Shown here: positions 1 through 7,024 of the stretch, piece by piece
Layout of the letters: each line of letters opens with the position of its first letter
Numbering within the stretch: position 1 is the first letter of the stretch
DNA from: Actinomycetes bacterium
GTDB taxonomy: Bacteria; Actinomycetota; Acidimicrobiia; Acidimicrobiales; JAJYPT01
Length of the DNA stretch: 15,230 nucleotides
Assembly (NCBI GenBank): GCA_021795135.1
Contig: JAJYPT010000023.1
Coordinates: 1-15,230 of the forward strand
Reading direction: 5' to 3'
Notes under the pieces: generated by a model
Told to the model about the DNA's origin: nothing
Database searches by the model: none
Seen by the model: only the letters and a program-made list of their open reading frames with translations
Program-made: the position numbers and the translations under genes

Positions 1-272
1 AAAAATGTAGTAGTTGCGCGGCGATAGCCAAGCCTCGCATAGAATTGTCGGATAGGGTATTCAATTGCAAAACTTGTGGATTGGTCTTAGATCGAGACCG
101 CAACGCTGCAAGAAACTTAAACCCTGTTCGTACTGGGGTATTTTTGGGCGGGGCTAATCCCAAAAGTATTGTAGTTCCAGTGGATGATGACGGCAATAAG
201 ACCAAGGTTTGTGCGCAAACCACGGCAGCTTGAGTCCAAGAATCTTACGACTTTAGTCGTGGGAGTAGTCAA
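1..272 (+). mobile_element. Right end of an IS200/IS605-family element
   Basis: The window opens inside an insertion sequence of the IS200/IS605 superfamily. What is visible is the 3' tail of tnpB and, 13 nt after its stop codon, a perfect hairpin at 247-260 (ACGACT-TT-AGTCGT) followed by GGGAGTAGTCAA. A small subterminal hairpin and a short fixed tail is how these elements end; they have no terminal inverted repeats and make no target duplication. I place the outer edge at about 270-272 because the minus-strand XRE reading frame starts to look like an HTH protein immediately beyond it. The left end and any tnpA lie outside the window, so I cannot tell whether the element is complete or mobile. 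Confidence 0.75.
3..233 (+). CDS. tnpB: TnpB (IS200/IS605 family RNA-guided nuclease), C-terminal fragment
   Basis: This is the last ~76 residues of a TnpB/OrfB protein; the frame is open to the left edge, so the gene starts upstream of the window. A four-Cys zinc finger is visible: KCSSC near the left edge and NCKTCG about 20 residues later. It is followed by the family signature DRDRNAARNL, which carries the last RuvC aspartate. TnpB is an RNA-guided DNA nuclease that helps IS200/IS605 elements persist at their sites. The first zinc knuckle reads CSSCA where CxxCG is usual. A start at an internal TTG (position 45) would cut off half the zinc finger, so I treat the ORF as a partial gene. Function of this copy cannot be judged from the tail alone. 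Confidence 0.85.
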   Translation, partial: KCSSCAAIAKPRIELSDRVFNCKTCGLVLDRDRNAARNLNPVRTGVFLGGANPKSIVVPVDDDGNKTKVCAQTTAA

Positions 273-292
273 TACCGATATCGATTGTTATA
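140..292 (+). ncRNA. Possible TnpB guide RNA (omegaRNA/reRNA) region
   Basis: In studied IS200/IS605 elements the guide RNA comes from the 3' end of tnpB plus the right end, with the guide taken from the flanking DNA just past the element. By that rule the scaffold would be the tnpB tail and the hairpin at 247-260, and the guide about 16-20 nt starting near 273 (TACCGATATCGATTGTTATA), inside the XRE pseudogene. The 5' boundary is a guess. Nothing in the sequence shows expression; the call rests on family knowledge and position. Confidence 0.3.
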
Positions 293-550
293 GGAGTTTC
301 TTCTTTAGAAACTGGAGTGAGCTTCCGCTGCATATCCATGCCTAGGACATAGAGTAGCTTATCAATGACGCTGAAGCCCGGTTCCTGTCTTCCCTTTTCA
401 TAGAGCCAGAGCATTTGTTTTGGAAAGCCCGCCATTTTGGCATGGGCAGATTGACTTACAGATAATTCGCTTGGCAGTAAGACATTTAGTGTTTCTAGCG
501 CTTGTTTGGAGATTATATTACCATTTTGGCGAATCTTCGATGCTCTTCAT
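253..550 (-). pseudogene. XRE-type helix-turn-helix regulator remnant, interrupted by the IS end
   Basis: On the minus strand an open frame from 546 down to 253 encodes a typical XRE helix-turn-helix: LSVSQSAHAKMAGFPKQMLWLYEKGRQEPG, then a helical tail of the form VIDKLLYVLGMDMQRKL, the pattern of small DNA-binding proteins and antitoxins. There is no good start in this frame before the Met at 435, which lies in the middle of the HTH. An ATG at 548-550 opens a short frame (MKSIEDSPKW) that would join the HTH frame with a one-base shift near 518-520, so the 5' part looks damaged. The 3' part is also altered: the last five codons (DYSHD) and the stop at 253-255 come from the IS right end. I read it as a decayed regulator gene truncated by IS insertion; a short functional protein is less likely. 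Confidence 0.55.
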
Positions 551-878
551 TATAATTATTATATTAGATTACATGACGGCCCGCCATTTCTATTGCTCAG
601 GTTTTTGTGGCTCTGTTAATTTCGCTACTTTACCCAAATAGGTGAATTGAATCGTTTGAAATGGGTATTTCTGTTGCAGTGTTTGAAGTCTCCTACTTTA
701 ATGGCTTAATGGCAAAAATTAAATTATAAATTAGATGGGTATCCTAATCGATTTAATGAGGTTAGTTAGGTCATTTTACAAGACAACAAAATTAGACACT
801 TTATTCATTTTTTATTAAAAAAAAGACGACAATATGAGTAAAAAACTAAAAAAGTGTTCTTCTTGCCTTAAAATCTTT
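551..878. other. Intergenic stretch without a recognisable gene
   Basis: This stretch is AT-rich and carries no ORF with recognisable protein features on either strand, no tRNA-like cloverleaf and no strong hairpin. An A/T-only inverted repeat around 808-824 (six T, then eight A) is too weak to call a terminator. The short ORFs crossing it have no family signature. It separates the IS/XRE remnant from the recA control region. Confidence 0.6.
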
Positions 879-879
879 A

Positions 880-893
880 CGAACACACGTTCG
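880..893. promoter_or_regulatory. LexA box (SOS operator) upstream of recA
   Basis: CGAACACACGTTCG is a perfect match to the Gram-positive/actinobacterial LexA operator CGAAC-N4-GTTCG. It lies 85 nt upstream of the recA GTG. A lone right-half site (GTTCG at 913-917) follows but has no matching left half. The box implies LexA repression of recA and release upon DNA damage. Confidence 0.9.
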
Positions 894-918
894 GATACTA
901 AGATGTATAAATGTTCGA

Positions 919-948
919 TTGTCATACCTGGCCAATAGAATATATATA
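919..948 (+). promoter_or_regulatory. Candidate recA promoter
   Basis: TTGTCA at 919-924 is followed after 16 nt by TATATA (941-946), with the overlapping alternatives TATATA 943-948 and TATAAA 945-950. This would start transcription near 953-957 and leave a leader of about 25 nt carrying the AGGGG ribosome-binding site at 961-965. It does not overlap the LexA box, which ends 25 nt upstream of the -35 element. Call based on sequence pattern only. Confidence 0.45.
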
Positions 949-978
949 AAAGCTTTTGAGAGGGGTTCGGAATAAATA

Positions 979-2013
979 GTGGAACGTGATAAAGCATTAG
1001 ATATGGCCGTAGGTCAAATTGAAAAACAATTCGGCAAAGGTTCAGTTATGAAGATGGGAGAAAACCTCCATCTCAATATTGAGTCCATTTCTACAGGAGC
1101 TTTAGCATTAGATATTGCTTTAGGAATAGGTGGTTTACCACGCGGACGCATTGTAGAAGTTTTTGGTCCTGAATCTTCTGGTAAATCTACTTTGGCAATG
1201 CATGTTGTAGCAGAAGCCCAGCGAAATGGCGGGGTTTGTGCTTATATAGATGCAGAACATGCTCTTGATCCTGTATATGCAAAAGCTATTGGTGTTGATA
1301 TTGATGAGATGCTTATTTCTCAACCCGATACAGGAGAACAAGGTCTAGAAATAGCGGACATGTTAGTTCGTTCTGGCGCTTTGGATGTAGTAGTCATTGA
1401 CTCAGTTGCAGCTCTTACTCCTAGAGCAGAACTAGAAGGAGATATAGGAGATTCTCATATAGGCCTTCAAGCTCGCCTTATGTCTCAGGCTTTGAGGAAG
1501 CTAACTTCTACTTTGAGCCGTTCTAATACTATTGCTATATTCATCAATCAGCTTCGGGAAAAAATTGGGGTTATTTATGGCTCTCCAGAAGTTACCCCTG
1601 GAGGAAGAGCTTTGAAATTTTATTCTTCTGTAAGATTAGATATACGCAGAGTTGAATCTATAAAAGATGGATCTGAAATAGTAGGAAGCAGAACTAGGGT
1701 AAAGGTTGTAAAAAATAAATGCAGCCCCCCTTTCAAATCTGCCGAAATAGATATCATGTATGGCAAAGGGATTAGCCGAGAAGGATCTTTACTAGATGTT
1801 GGAGTCGATCTGGGTATTATCAAAAAGGCTGGAGCTTGGTATACCTATGAAGGTGAACAACTAGGACAAGGTCGTGAAAATGCTAAGGGACATCTAATTT
1901 CCCATCCAGAAATGATGATTGAAATAGATGACAAAATTCGAAATAGTCTCAAAGTAGTTATAGGCGATGATACAGAAATCAAAGATTTAGACATACCATC
2001 TGTATTGGATTGA
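979..2013 (+). CDS. recA: RecA recombinase
   Basis: RecA forms ATP-dependent filaments on single-stranded DNA, catalyses homologous strand exchange, and in the SOS response stimulates self-cleavage of LexA. The protein is 344 residues, a normal length, with no intein (some mycobacterial RecA proteins have one). Visible landmarks: the QIEKQFGKGS N-terminal signature (13-22), Walker A GPESSGKST (63-71), EHALDP (93-98), Walker B DVVVID (136-141), GDSHIGLQARLMSQALRK (L1 region, 157-174), and REKIGVIYGSPEVTPGGRALKFYSS around loop L2 (193-217). The start is GTG at 979, chosen because it gives the standard N-terminus and has AGGGG upstream. It is preceded by a LexA box and followed by a strong terminator, so it is probably transcribed alone. 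No recX follows. Confidence 0.98.
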   Translation: MERDKALDMAVGQIEKQFGKGSVMKMGENLHLNIESISTGALALDIALGIGGLPRGRIVEVFGPESSGKSTLAMHVVAEAQRNGGVCAYIDAEHALDPVYAKAIGVDIDEMLISQPDTGEQGLEIADMLVRSGALDVVVIDSVAALTPRAELEGDIGDSHIGLQARLMSQALRKLTSTLSRSNTIAIFINQLREKIGVIYGSPEVTPGGRALKFYSSVRLDIRRVESIKDGSEIVGSRTRVKVVKNKCSPPFKSAEIDIMYGKGISREGSLLDVGVDLGIIKKAGAWYTYEGEQLGQGRENAKGHLISHPEMMIEIDDKIRNSLKVVIGDDTEIKDLDIPSVLD

Positions 2014-2030
2014 GCCTAATATTGTAAGTC

Positions 2031-2080
2031 AATAAAACTCCTACATGGTAAATTATCAATTATCATGTAGGAGTTTTATT
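2031..2080 (+). terminator. Strong intrinsic terminator after recA
   Basis: A perfect 17-bp inverted repeat pairs 2031-2047 (AATAAAACTCCTACATG) with 2064-2080. The stem can be extended by four more pairs (one G-T) to a loop of about 8 nt. The upper stem is mixed-sequence, while the outer end is A-rich on the left and T-rich (TTTTATT) on the right, so it can work as a terminator for recA and possibly in both directions. It begins 17 nt after the recA stop. Confidence 0.85.
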
Positions 2081-2107
2081 CTATTATTTAGATCAATAAT
2101 AGAATAA
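2076..2107. repeat. Second inverted repeat overlapping the recA terminator
   Basis: TTATTCTATTATT (2076-2088) and AATAATAGAATAA (2095-2107) form a perfect 13-bp inverted repeat with a 6-nt loop. Its left arm shares the last five bases of the recA terminator stem, so the two hairpins cannot both fully form. The stem is almost only A-T, so it is weak. Confidence 0.6.
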
Positions 2108-2233
2108 GTTATATTTCTTAATTTTTGACAAGTTAATTGCTAGGGTTGGTCTTCTGGTTATCTATCCATCAGCTATTTTATTAGGCGACTTTTCTCAAGA
2201 TTTTCTACTAAAGCTCATTAAGGGCTTGATGGG

Positions 2234-3547
2234 GTGAAAGAAACCAAACCTTCTTTTAACACTACTCAGCTACTACGCCTCTCTGCATCAGCTTTTATTG
2301 TGCTTGCAGCCGAGCCTTCTTTTGTTCTTGTAGATACTGCAGTGGTTGGCCATTTAAGCCCAGTCCCTCTTGGCGGGTTAGGAATTGCTGGAACTTTACT
2401 CTCTTTGGTTGCAACAATGGGAGGATTTCTTGAATATGGAACTACTTCGAGGGCGCTCGTTGGTATGGGGCACGACAACGCTCCAGAGCTATAGATGAAG
2501 GAATTAGTGCTTCATTTCTAGCAATCCTATTAGGTCTATTAGCTGTTATTATTGGCGAAATCTTTGCTAGACCATTATTAGACTTACTTGCAGGAGGACA
2601 AACTCCACCTGCTGTGGCTGCCCAAAGTTGGTTTCGTATAGCTATATTGGGAATGCCGGCAATATTGTTAGTTTTGGCTGGCAACGGATGGATGCGAGGG
2701 GTTCAAAATAAGCGCCAACCCGTATATATTGCTTTGTTCGCTAACGTTTTATCTGCAGCTGCTTCCCCGGTGCTTGTCTATGTTTTTGGATTTGGTTTGA
2801 TTGGGTCAGCTTTGGCTAACTTGGCTTCTCAAACAATTGCAGGAGCATTATTTTTAGCAGTTTTATATGCTCAACGTCGTCCTTTTAGGATCAATCGAGC
2901 TGTATTGATTGCTCAGGTAAAATTAGGTAAAGACCTATTGGGTAGATCTATTGGATTTCAAGCTGCATTTCTTACCTCTGTAGCAATAGCAGCCCATATG
3001 GGTACTGTTGAGCTAGCCGGACAACAAGTTGGAATGGAACTGTGGTTATTTCTTGCTCTGATTATTGATTCATTTGCTATAGCTGCCCAATCTTTGGTTG
3101 GGGCTGCTCTTGGTGGTAACGACGTAGCTCAAGCGAAGAGTCTTGCTTGGAAGGTGGCTTTTTATGGATTCCTTGCTGGTTTGGTTTTGGTCTTGATTTT
3201 ATCTATTGGTTGCCAAGCTTATACCCCAAATTTTTACTTCCTCGTTATCTGTAAGATACCAGATCCATCTATTGTGGCCTTTTTTGACTGCGATGGAACC
3301 CGCTGCAGGTGTTGTATTTGCTCTCGATGGTGTTTTGATTGGAGCAGGAGATGTTAGTTTTTTGAGAACTTTGACTTTGATTTCTACTATTGGAATCTAT
3401 ATCCCTATTGACTTAGTAGCTTTAGGTTGGCATTGGGGAATACAGGGTTTATGGATGGGTCTTTTTGCATCGGTTGTTGTCCGTCTTGTAGGGGTATTAA
3501 TACACACAAAAAGAGGTAAGTGGGCAATAGCTGGTGTGGAGTTATAA
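2234..3547 (+). pseudogene. dinF: DinF-type MATE efflux transporter, broken by two frameshifts
   Basis: The three reading-frame pieces join into one ~437-residue MATE-family multidrug/Na+ or H+ antiporter of the DinF group, the normal length for a 12-helix inner-membrane exporter. Piece 1 (from GTG 2234) has the family start, AAEPSFVLVDTAVVGHL and EYGTTSRA. Near 2452-2462 the homology moves to the -1 frame (...RWYGARQRSRAIDEGISASF...), as if one G were lost in GGGCGCTCG. Piece 2 continues (GNGWMRGVQNKRQP, the typical MATE WMRG motif) to about 3220, where homology returns to the first frame (LIPQIFTSS...PFLTAMEPAAGVVFALDGVLIGAGD). The shifts cancel, so the final stop is in the original frame. 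Either the gene is a recent pseudogene or the assembly holds two indel errors. No LexA box is visible upstream, although dinF is SOS-linked in Escherichia coli. An AAGGG at 2219-2223 could serve as ribosome-binding site. Confidence 0.8.
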
Positions 3548-3731
3548 TGTTGGTTTGAATATTTTTTACCTGGACTAGAGCTTATTATTTTTGAGATCTA
3601 ATTATTTTATTATCTAGATAAAAGGTTTTGTCTGGACAAGAATTTTTCAAATTATAGTTATTGAATTTTTTATATTATTCTATTTTGAAAATCATAAAAC
3701 ACATCTTATAGAAAGCTTTACGAGAAAAGGT

Positions 3732-3760
3732 TTTAGAGGAGATTTGATAAAACTTATAAT
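3732..3760 (+). promoter_or_regulatory. Candidate promoter for the miaB-peroxiredoxin operon
   Basis: TTTAGA (3732-3737), a 17-nt spacer and a perfect TATAAT (3755-3760) would start transcription near 3767. An alternative -10 (TATTCT, 3779-3784) would place the start at the miaB GTG itself and make a leaderless mRNA. This is worth considering because the only purine-rich sequence (AAAGG, 3787-3791) abuts the start codon. The rest of the 3548-3790 gap is AT-rich and holds no gene that I can see. Confidence 0.4.
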
Positions 3761-3790
3761 TACTGTCTATAAAGCGCCTATTCTTTAAAG

Positions 3791-5263
3791 GTGAGTTATA
3801 AGTACCTAATCAAAACCTTTGGCTGTCAGATGAACGAATATGATTCGGAACAATTAGCAGGTGTTTTATCTTCACAAGGTATGGAAGCTACCAAAGATAT
3901 TGACCAAGCAGATTTAGTTGTTCTAAATACTTGTTGCATAAGAGAAAATGCAGATAATCGTCTTTATGGGAATTTGGGTTTTTTGAAATCTCGTAAAAAA
4001 GCCAATCCTAATTTACAAATAGCAGTCGCAGGATGTTTGGCTCAAAAAGATAAAGATTTAGTTTTGGAAAAAGCTCCCCATGTAGATGTGGTTTTGGGAA
4101 CTCATAATTTATCTAGAATTAATGTTCTTTTGGAAGAGTCTAAAAGAACATCTTCTTCGGTTATTGAGATATGGGATTCTGCTCCTCCAGATATTTTACT
4201 TTCCCCTTTGCCAACTCAAAGAGAATCTTCTATTTCTGCTTGGCTCACAATACAAACAGGTTGCAACAACTCTTGTTCTTTTTGTATCGTGCCTTCAGTA
4301 AGGGGAACTGAAGTGAGTAAGTATTTTGGTCAAGTTATAAACGAAGCATCTTTATTAGCCCAAAAAGGTGTTGTAGAGATAACACTTTTAGGCCAAAATG
4401 TGAATTCTTATGGTAGAGATCTAACTTTACAATCCATCAAAGATACTACTTCAAAAGATTCTGAGTTAATTTTTAAATTGGGACAAGAATGGACACAGGC
4501 TCAAAAGAGGAAAAGAAGACCTCTTTTTGCCGACCTTTTAAAAGCAGTAGGGGCAGTACAAGGAATAGATAGGGTTCGTTTTACTAGTCCTCATCCAAAA
4601 GATTTACGGCCAGAGACAATACAAGCTATGGCTACAACTCCCCAAGTATGTGAGCATTTACATCTTCCAGTCCAATCAGGTTCTGATCGTATCCTAGCTG
4701 CAATGCATAGAGGCTATAGTTCTGAGCGATATTTAGAAAAGTTGGAATTAGCTAGAAAAAACATTCCAGATTTAGCTGTTACTACCGATATAATCGTAGG
4801 TTTTCCTGGAGAGACTGAACAAGACTTTGAACAAACATTACAACTTGCAGCTGAAGTTAGTTATGATAACGTCTTTACCTATATATTTTCTCCTCGTCCT
4901 GGTACTGTAGCTGAAAAATTAAGTAAAGATTTTGTTCCTAGCGAAGTTGTAGCTGAAAGGTTTGAACGACTTAAAGTGGTTTCAGAACGGTCTGCTTTGG
5001 CAAAACATCGTGAAAGAATTGGTAAAATAGAAGAGGTATTGATAGAAGGACCTTCCAAAAAAAATCCAGATGTTATAGCAGGCAGGACTAGACAAAATAA
5101 ATTGGTTCATTTCCAAGCTCCTCCGCAGTATTTAAGTAGTCTAAATTTAGGTGCAAAGGCTAAAGTACTGATAACTTCGGCTGCTTCGCATCATCTAAGT
5201 GGAGACTTTATTAGTACCACTGGAACTAAACCTCGTCGGTTGTTGCCTGTAATTTCTATCTAA
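3791..5263 (+). CDS. miaB: tRNA-2-methylthio-N6-dimethylallyladenosine synthase MiaB
   Basis: MiaB is a radical-SAM methylthiotransferase that adds the 2-methylthio group to i6A37 of tRNAs reading UNN codons, acting after MiaA. The N-terminal MTTase domain has its three [4Fe-4S] ligands in TFGCQMN (C12), NTCCIRE (C48) and AGCLAQ (C82). The radical-SAM motif CNNSCSFC gives C158, C162 and C165. A C-terminal TRAM-like part follows (about 410-475). The protein is 490 residues, longer than many homologues; the extra length includes a charged stretch at about 209-243, between NSYG and FADLL, where most MiaB proteins are short. The canonical RGxExSR reads RGTEVSK here. The start is GTG; it gives the expected N-terminus (YLIKTFGCQMN), but no spaced Shine-Dalgarno is visible. 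Its stop overlaps the miaA start (TAATG). Confidence 0.95.
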   Translation: MSYKYLIKTFGCQMNEYDSEQLAGVLSSQGMEATKDIDQADLVVLNTCCIRENADNRLYGNLGFLKSRKKANPNLQIAVAGCLAQKDKDLVLEKAPHVDVVLGTHNLSRINVLLEESKRTSSSVIEIWDSAPPDILLSPLPTQRESSISAWLTIQTGCNNSCSFCIVPSVRGTEVSKYFGQVINEASLLAQKGVVEITLLGQNVNSYGRDLTLQSIKDTTSKDSELIFKLGQEWTQAQKRKRRPLFADLLKAVGAVQGIDRVRFTSPHPKDLRPETIQAMATTPQVCEHLHLPVQSGSDRILAAMHRGYSSERYLEKLELARKNIPDLAVTTDIIVGFPGETEQDFEQTLQLAAEVSYDNVFTYIFSPRPGTVAEKLSKDFVPSEVVAERFERLKVVSERSALAKHRERIGKIEEVLIEGPSKKNPDVIAGRTRQNKLVHFQAPPQYLSSLNLGAKAKVLITSAASHHLSGDFISTTGTKPRRLLPVISI

Positions 5264-6195
5264 TGAATCACAATCTCCCACATCCTCATTTGGTAATTTT
5301 GGGACCTACTGCTTCAGGAAAGTCTTTTTTGGGTATGGCGTTAGCTCGCTTTTTGGGCAATGCAGAAATTGTTTCGATAGATTCTATGCAAGTTTATAAG
5401 AAAATGGATATAGGAACAGCCAAGCCTAGTTTGTCTGATCAAGAAGAAATTCCTCATCATATGATTGATTTGGTAGAGCCTTTTTGCGATTATTCTCTAA
5501 GTCAATTCAAACAAGGTGCACTTCAAGCAATTCAAGATATAGAAACAAGAGGTAAAAGAGCGATTTTAGTTGGAGGTACTGCTCTATATCTACGCGCTGT
5601 TATTGATGATCTTCAAATTCCAGGACAATGGATACAAATAAGGAAAGAACTAGAACAAATTGCTTCTAGCGAAACTGGAATGGCCCAATTATATGAACAA
5701 CTTAAACATTTAGATCCTTTGGCTGCAAGTCGTATTCTTCCTCAAAATCAAAGACGTCTTGTAAGGGCTTTAGAGGTAATAAAGGGTAGTGGAAGGCCAT
5801 TTTCTTCTTATGGGCCAGGACTTGATTACTATATCGATAATCCAAAATTCAAATTAATTGGACTGAGTTGGGAATCAGAAATATTATCTCTTAGAATAAA
5901 GCAACGTTTGTTTAATCAAATAGATCAAGGTTTTATTCAAGAAGCACAAAGTGTTGCACAAATGGGGATTTCCCGTACAGCTAGGCAAGCTTTGGGGTAT
6001 AAAGAATTTATTGCCTATAATCAAGGAGAAATAACCCTACAAGAAGCAACAGATCAAATATTACGCAGAACGCGCCATTTTGTTAAACGTCAGTGGGCAT
6101 GGTTCAAAAGAGATCCTAGGATTTGTTGGATTGAACTTTTAAAAGACCAAGATTTAGAAATAGCTTCTAAATCTTTGGGGTTATCTTTAGTCTAA
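5263..6195 (+). CDS. miaA: tRNA dimethylallyltransferase MiaA
   Basis: MiaA transfers the dimethylallyl group of DMAPP to N6 of A37 in tRNAs that read UNN codons, making the substrate of MiaB encoded just upstream. The P-loop GPTASGKS is at about 14-21, followed by DSMQVYKKMDIGTAKPS, the nucleotide and prenyl-binding signature, then HHMIDLVEP and GGTALYLRAV. Near the C-terminus RRTRHFVKRQWAWFKRD is the tRNA-binding helix typical of the family. The length (310 residues) is normal. Translation is probably coupled to miaB, because the ATG overlaps its stop by one base. The next gene, dapF, follows after 28 nt. Confidence 0.97.
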   Translation: MNHNLPHPHLVILGPTASGKSFLGMALARFLGNAEIVSIDSMQVYKKMDIGTAKPSLSDQEEIPHHMIDLVEPFCDYSLSQFKQGALQAIQDIETRGKRAILVGGTALYLRAVIDDLQIPGQWIQIRKELEQIASSETGMAQLYEQLKHLDPLAASRILPQNQRRLVRALEVIKGSGRPFSSYGPGLDYYIDNPKFKLIGLSWESEILSLRIKQRLFNQIDQGFIQEAQSVAQMGISRTARQALGYKEFIAYNQGEITLQEATDQILRRTRHFVKRQWAWFKRDPRICWIELLKDQDLEIASKSLGLSLV

Positions 6196-6223
6196 AAATT
6201 AAATATTGTAAGAAAGAAGCTAA

Positions 6224-7024
6224 GTGAAATCTTTAGAGTTGGACAAATATCATGGGCTAGGAAATGATTTCTTGATTCTTAGGGATTTAGAAAATCAATT
6301 TAGTGTTGACACTGAATTGATCAAAAGAGCTTGTGATCGCCATAAAGGTATTGGCGCTGACGGCTTTATAATTGTTAGCCAGCCTCAAAGCAATCAAGCT
6401 CTAGTTGCGATGAAGCTTATAAATGCAGATGGATCTGAAGCCGAAATGAGCGGCAATGGGATACGTTGTTTGACTCATTTTGTTCTTATGCAAGGAATCG
6501 TTTCTTCTGAGCAGTTTAAAATTGAAACAGGGGCTGGACTTAGAGAAGTCAGAATTCACAATCAAGACCCGATGTCTCCAATTATGGAAGTAGCTGTAGA
6601 TATGGGCATAGCAGAGATAGGTCCTGATCAGCCTCAACCTGATACAACTAGGCGTGCTCGCAGTATTGATATGGGTAATCCTCACCTTGTTTTATTTGGT
6701 CCAGATCCAGATATTGTAGATGTAGAGACAATGGGTCCCCAGATAGAAGCTGTGCATAAAAATGGTGTAAATATAGAATTTGTCACAGTTACTGACCAAG
6801 GTGAGCTAAAGATTAGAGTTTGGGAGCGTGGAGTGGGTGAAACTATGGCATGTGGGACAGGTAGTGCCGCAGCTGCTGTGGCGACTAGATCTTGGGGACT
6901 AATACAAGAACAAGTACTAGTTCATAATCCAGGAGGTACTTTACATGTTGATTTATCTAATAGAAAAATTATCCTTACCGGTCCAACTGAATACATTTGC
7001 AAAGCTGAACTTTATATTCAATGA
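6224..7024 (+). CDS. dapF: Diaminopimelate epimerase DapF
   Basis: DapF is a cofactor-independent enzyme that converts LL- to meso-diaminopimelate, the direct precursor of lysine and of the peptidoglycan cross-link. Both catalytic cysteines are present: C82 in MSGNGIRC and C210 in ETMACGTGSAA. Other family landmarks are KYHGLGNDF (8-16), the N-terminal NADGSEAEMSGNG and MGNPHLVLF (150-158). At 266 residues it is of normal size. The start is GTG, with a weak purine-rich AAGAAAGAAG upstream at about 6210-6219. Its stop overlaps the hflX start by 4 nt (ATGA). dapF next to miaA and hflX is the usual actinobacterial order; in this genome the other succinylase-branch genes lie just downstream. Confidence 0.97.
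   Translation: MKSLELDKYHGLGNDFLILRDLENQFSVDTELIKRACDRHKGIGADGFIIVSQPQSNQALVAMKLINADGSEAEMSGNGIRCLTHFVLMQGIVSSEQFKIETGAGLREVRIHNQDPMSPIMEVAVDMGIAEIGPDQPQPDTTRRARSIDMGNPHLVLFGPDPDIVDVETMGPQIEAVHKNGVNIEFVTVTDQGELKIRVWERGVGETMACGTGSAAAAVATRSWGLIQEQVLVHNPGGTLHVDLSNRKIILTGPTEYICKAELYIQ

Noticed and set aside
420..641. Plus-strand ORF of 73 codons
   Set aside because: It runs antisense to the XRE remnant and then through AT-rich DNA; the protein has no family features and there is no ribosome-binding site.
904..917. Second LexA box downstream of the first at recA
   Set aside because: Only the right half (GTTCG) is present; the left half TGTAT has little likeness to CGAAC.
979..2013. Intein in recA, as in some mycobacteria
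   Set aside because: The protein is continuous and of normal length (344 residues), with all motifs uninterrupted.
2108..2233. recX or a LexA-controlled promoter in front of dinF
   Set aside because: No ORF of the RecX type and no CGAAC-N4-GTTCG box are present; TTGACA at 2125-2130 has no -10 element at a proper distance.
3610..3621. Palindrome TTATCTAGATAA between dinF and miaB
   Set aside because: Short, A/T-rich and without a loop; expected by chance in such DNA and not placed at any promoter element.
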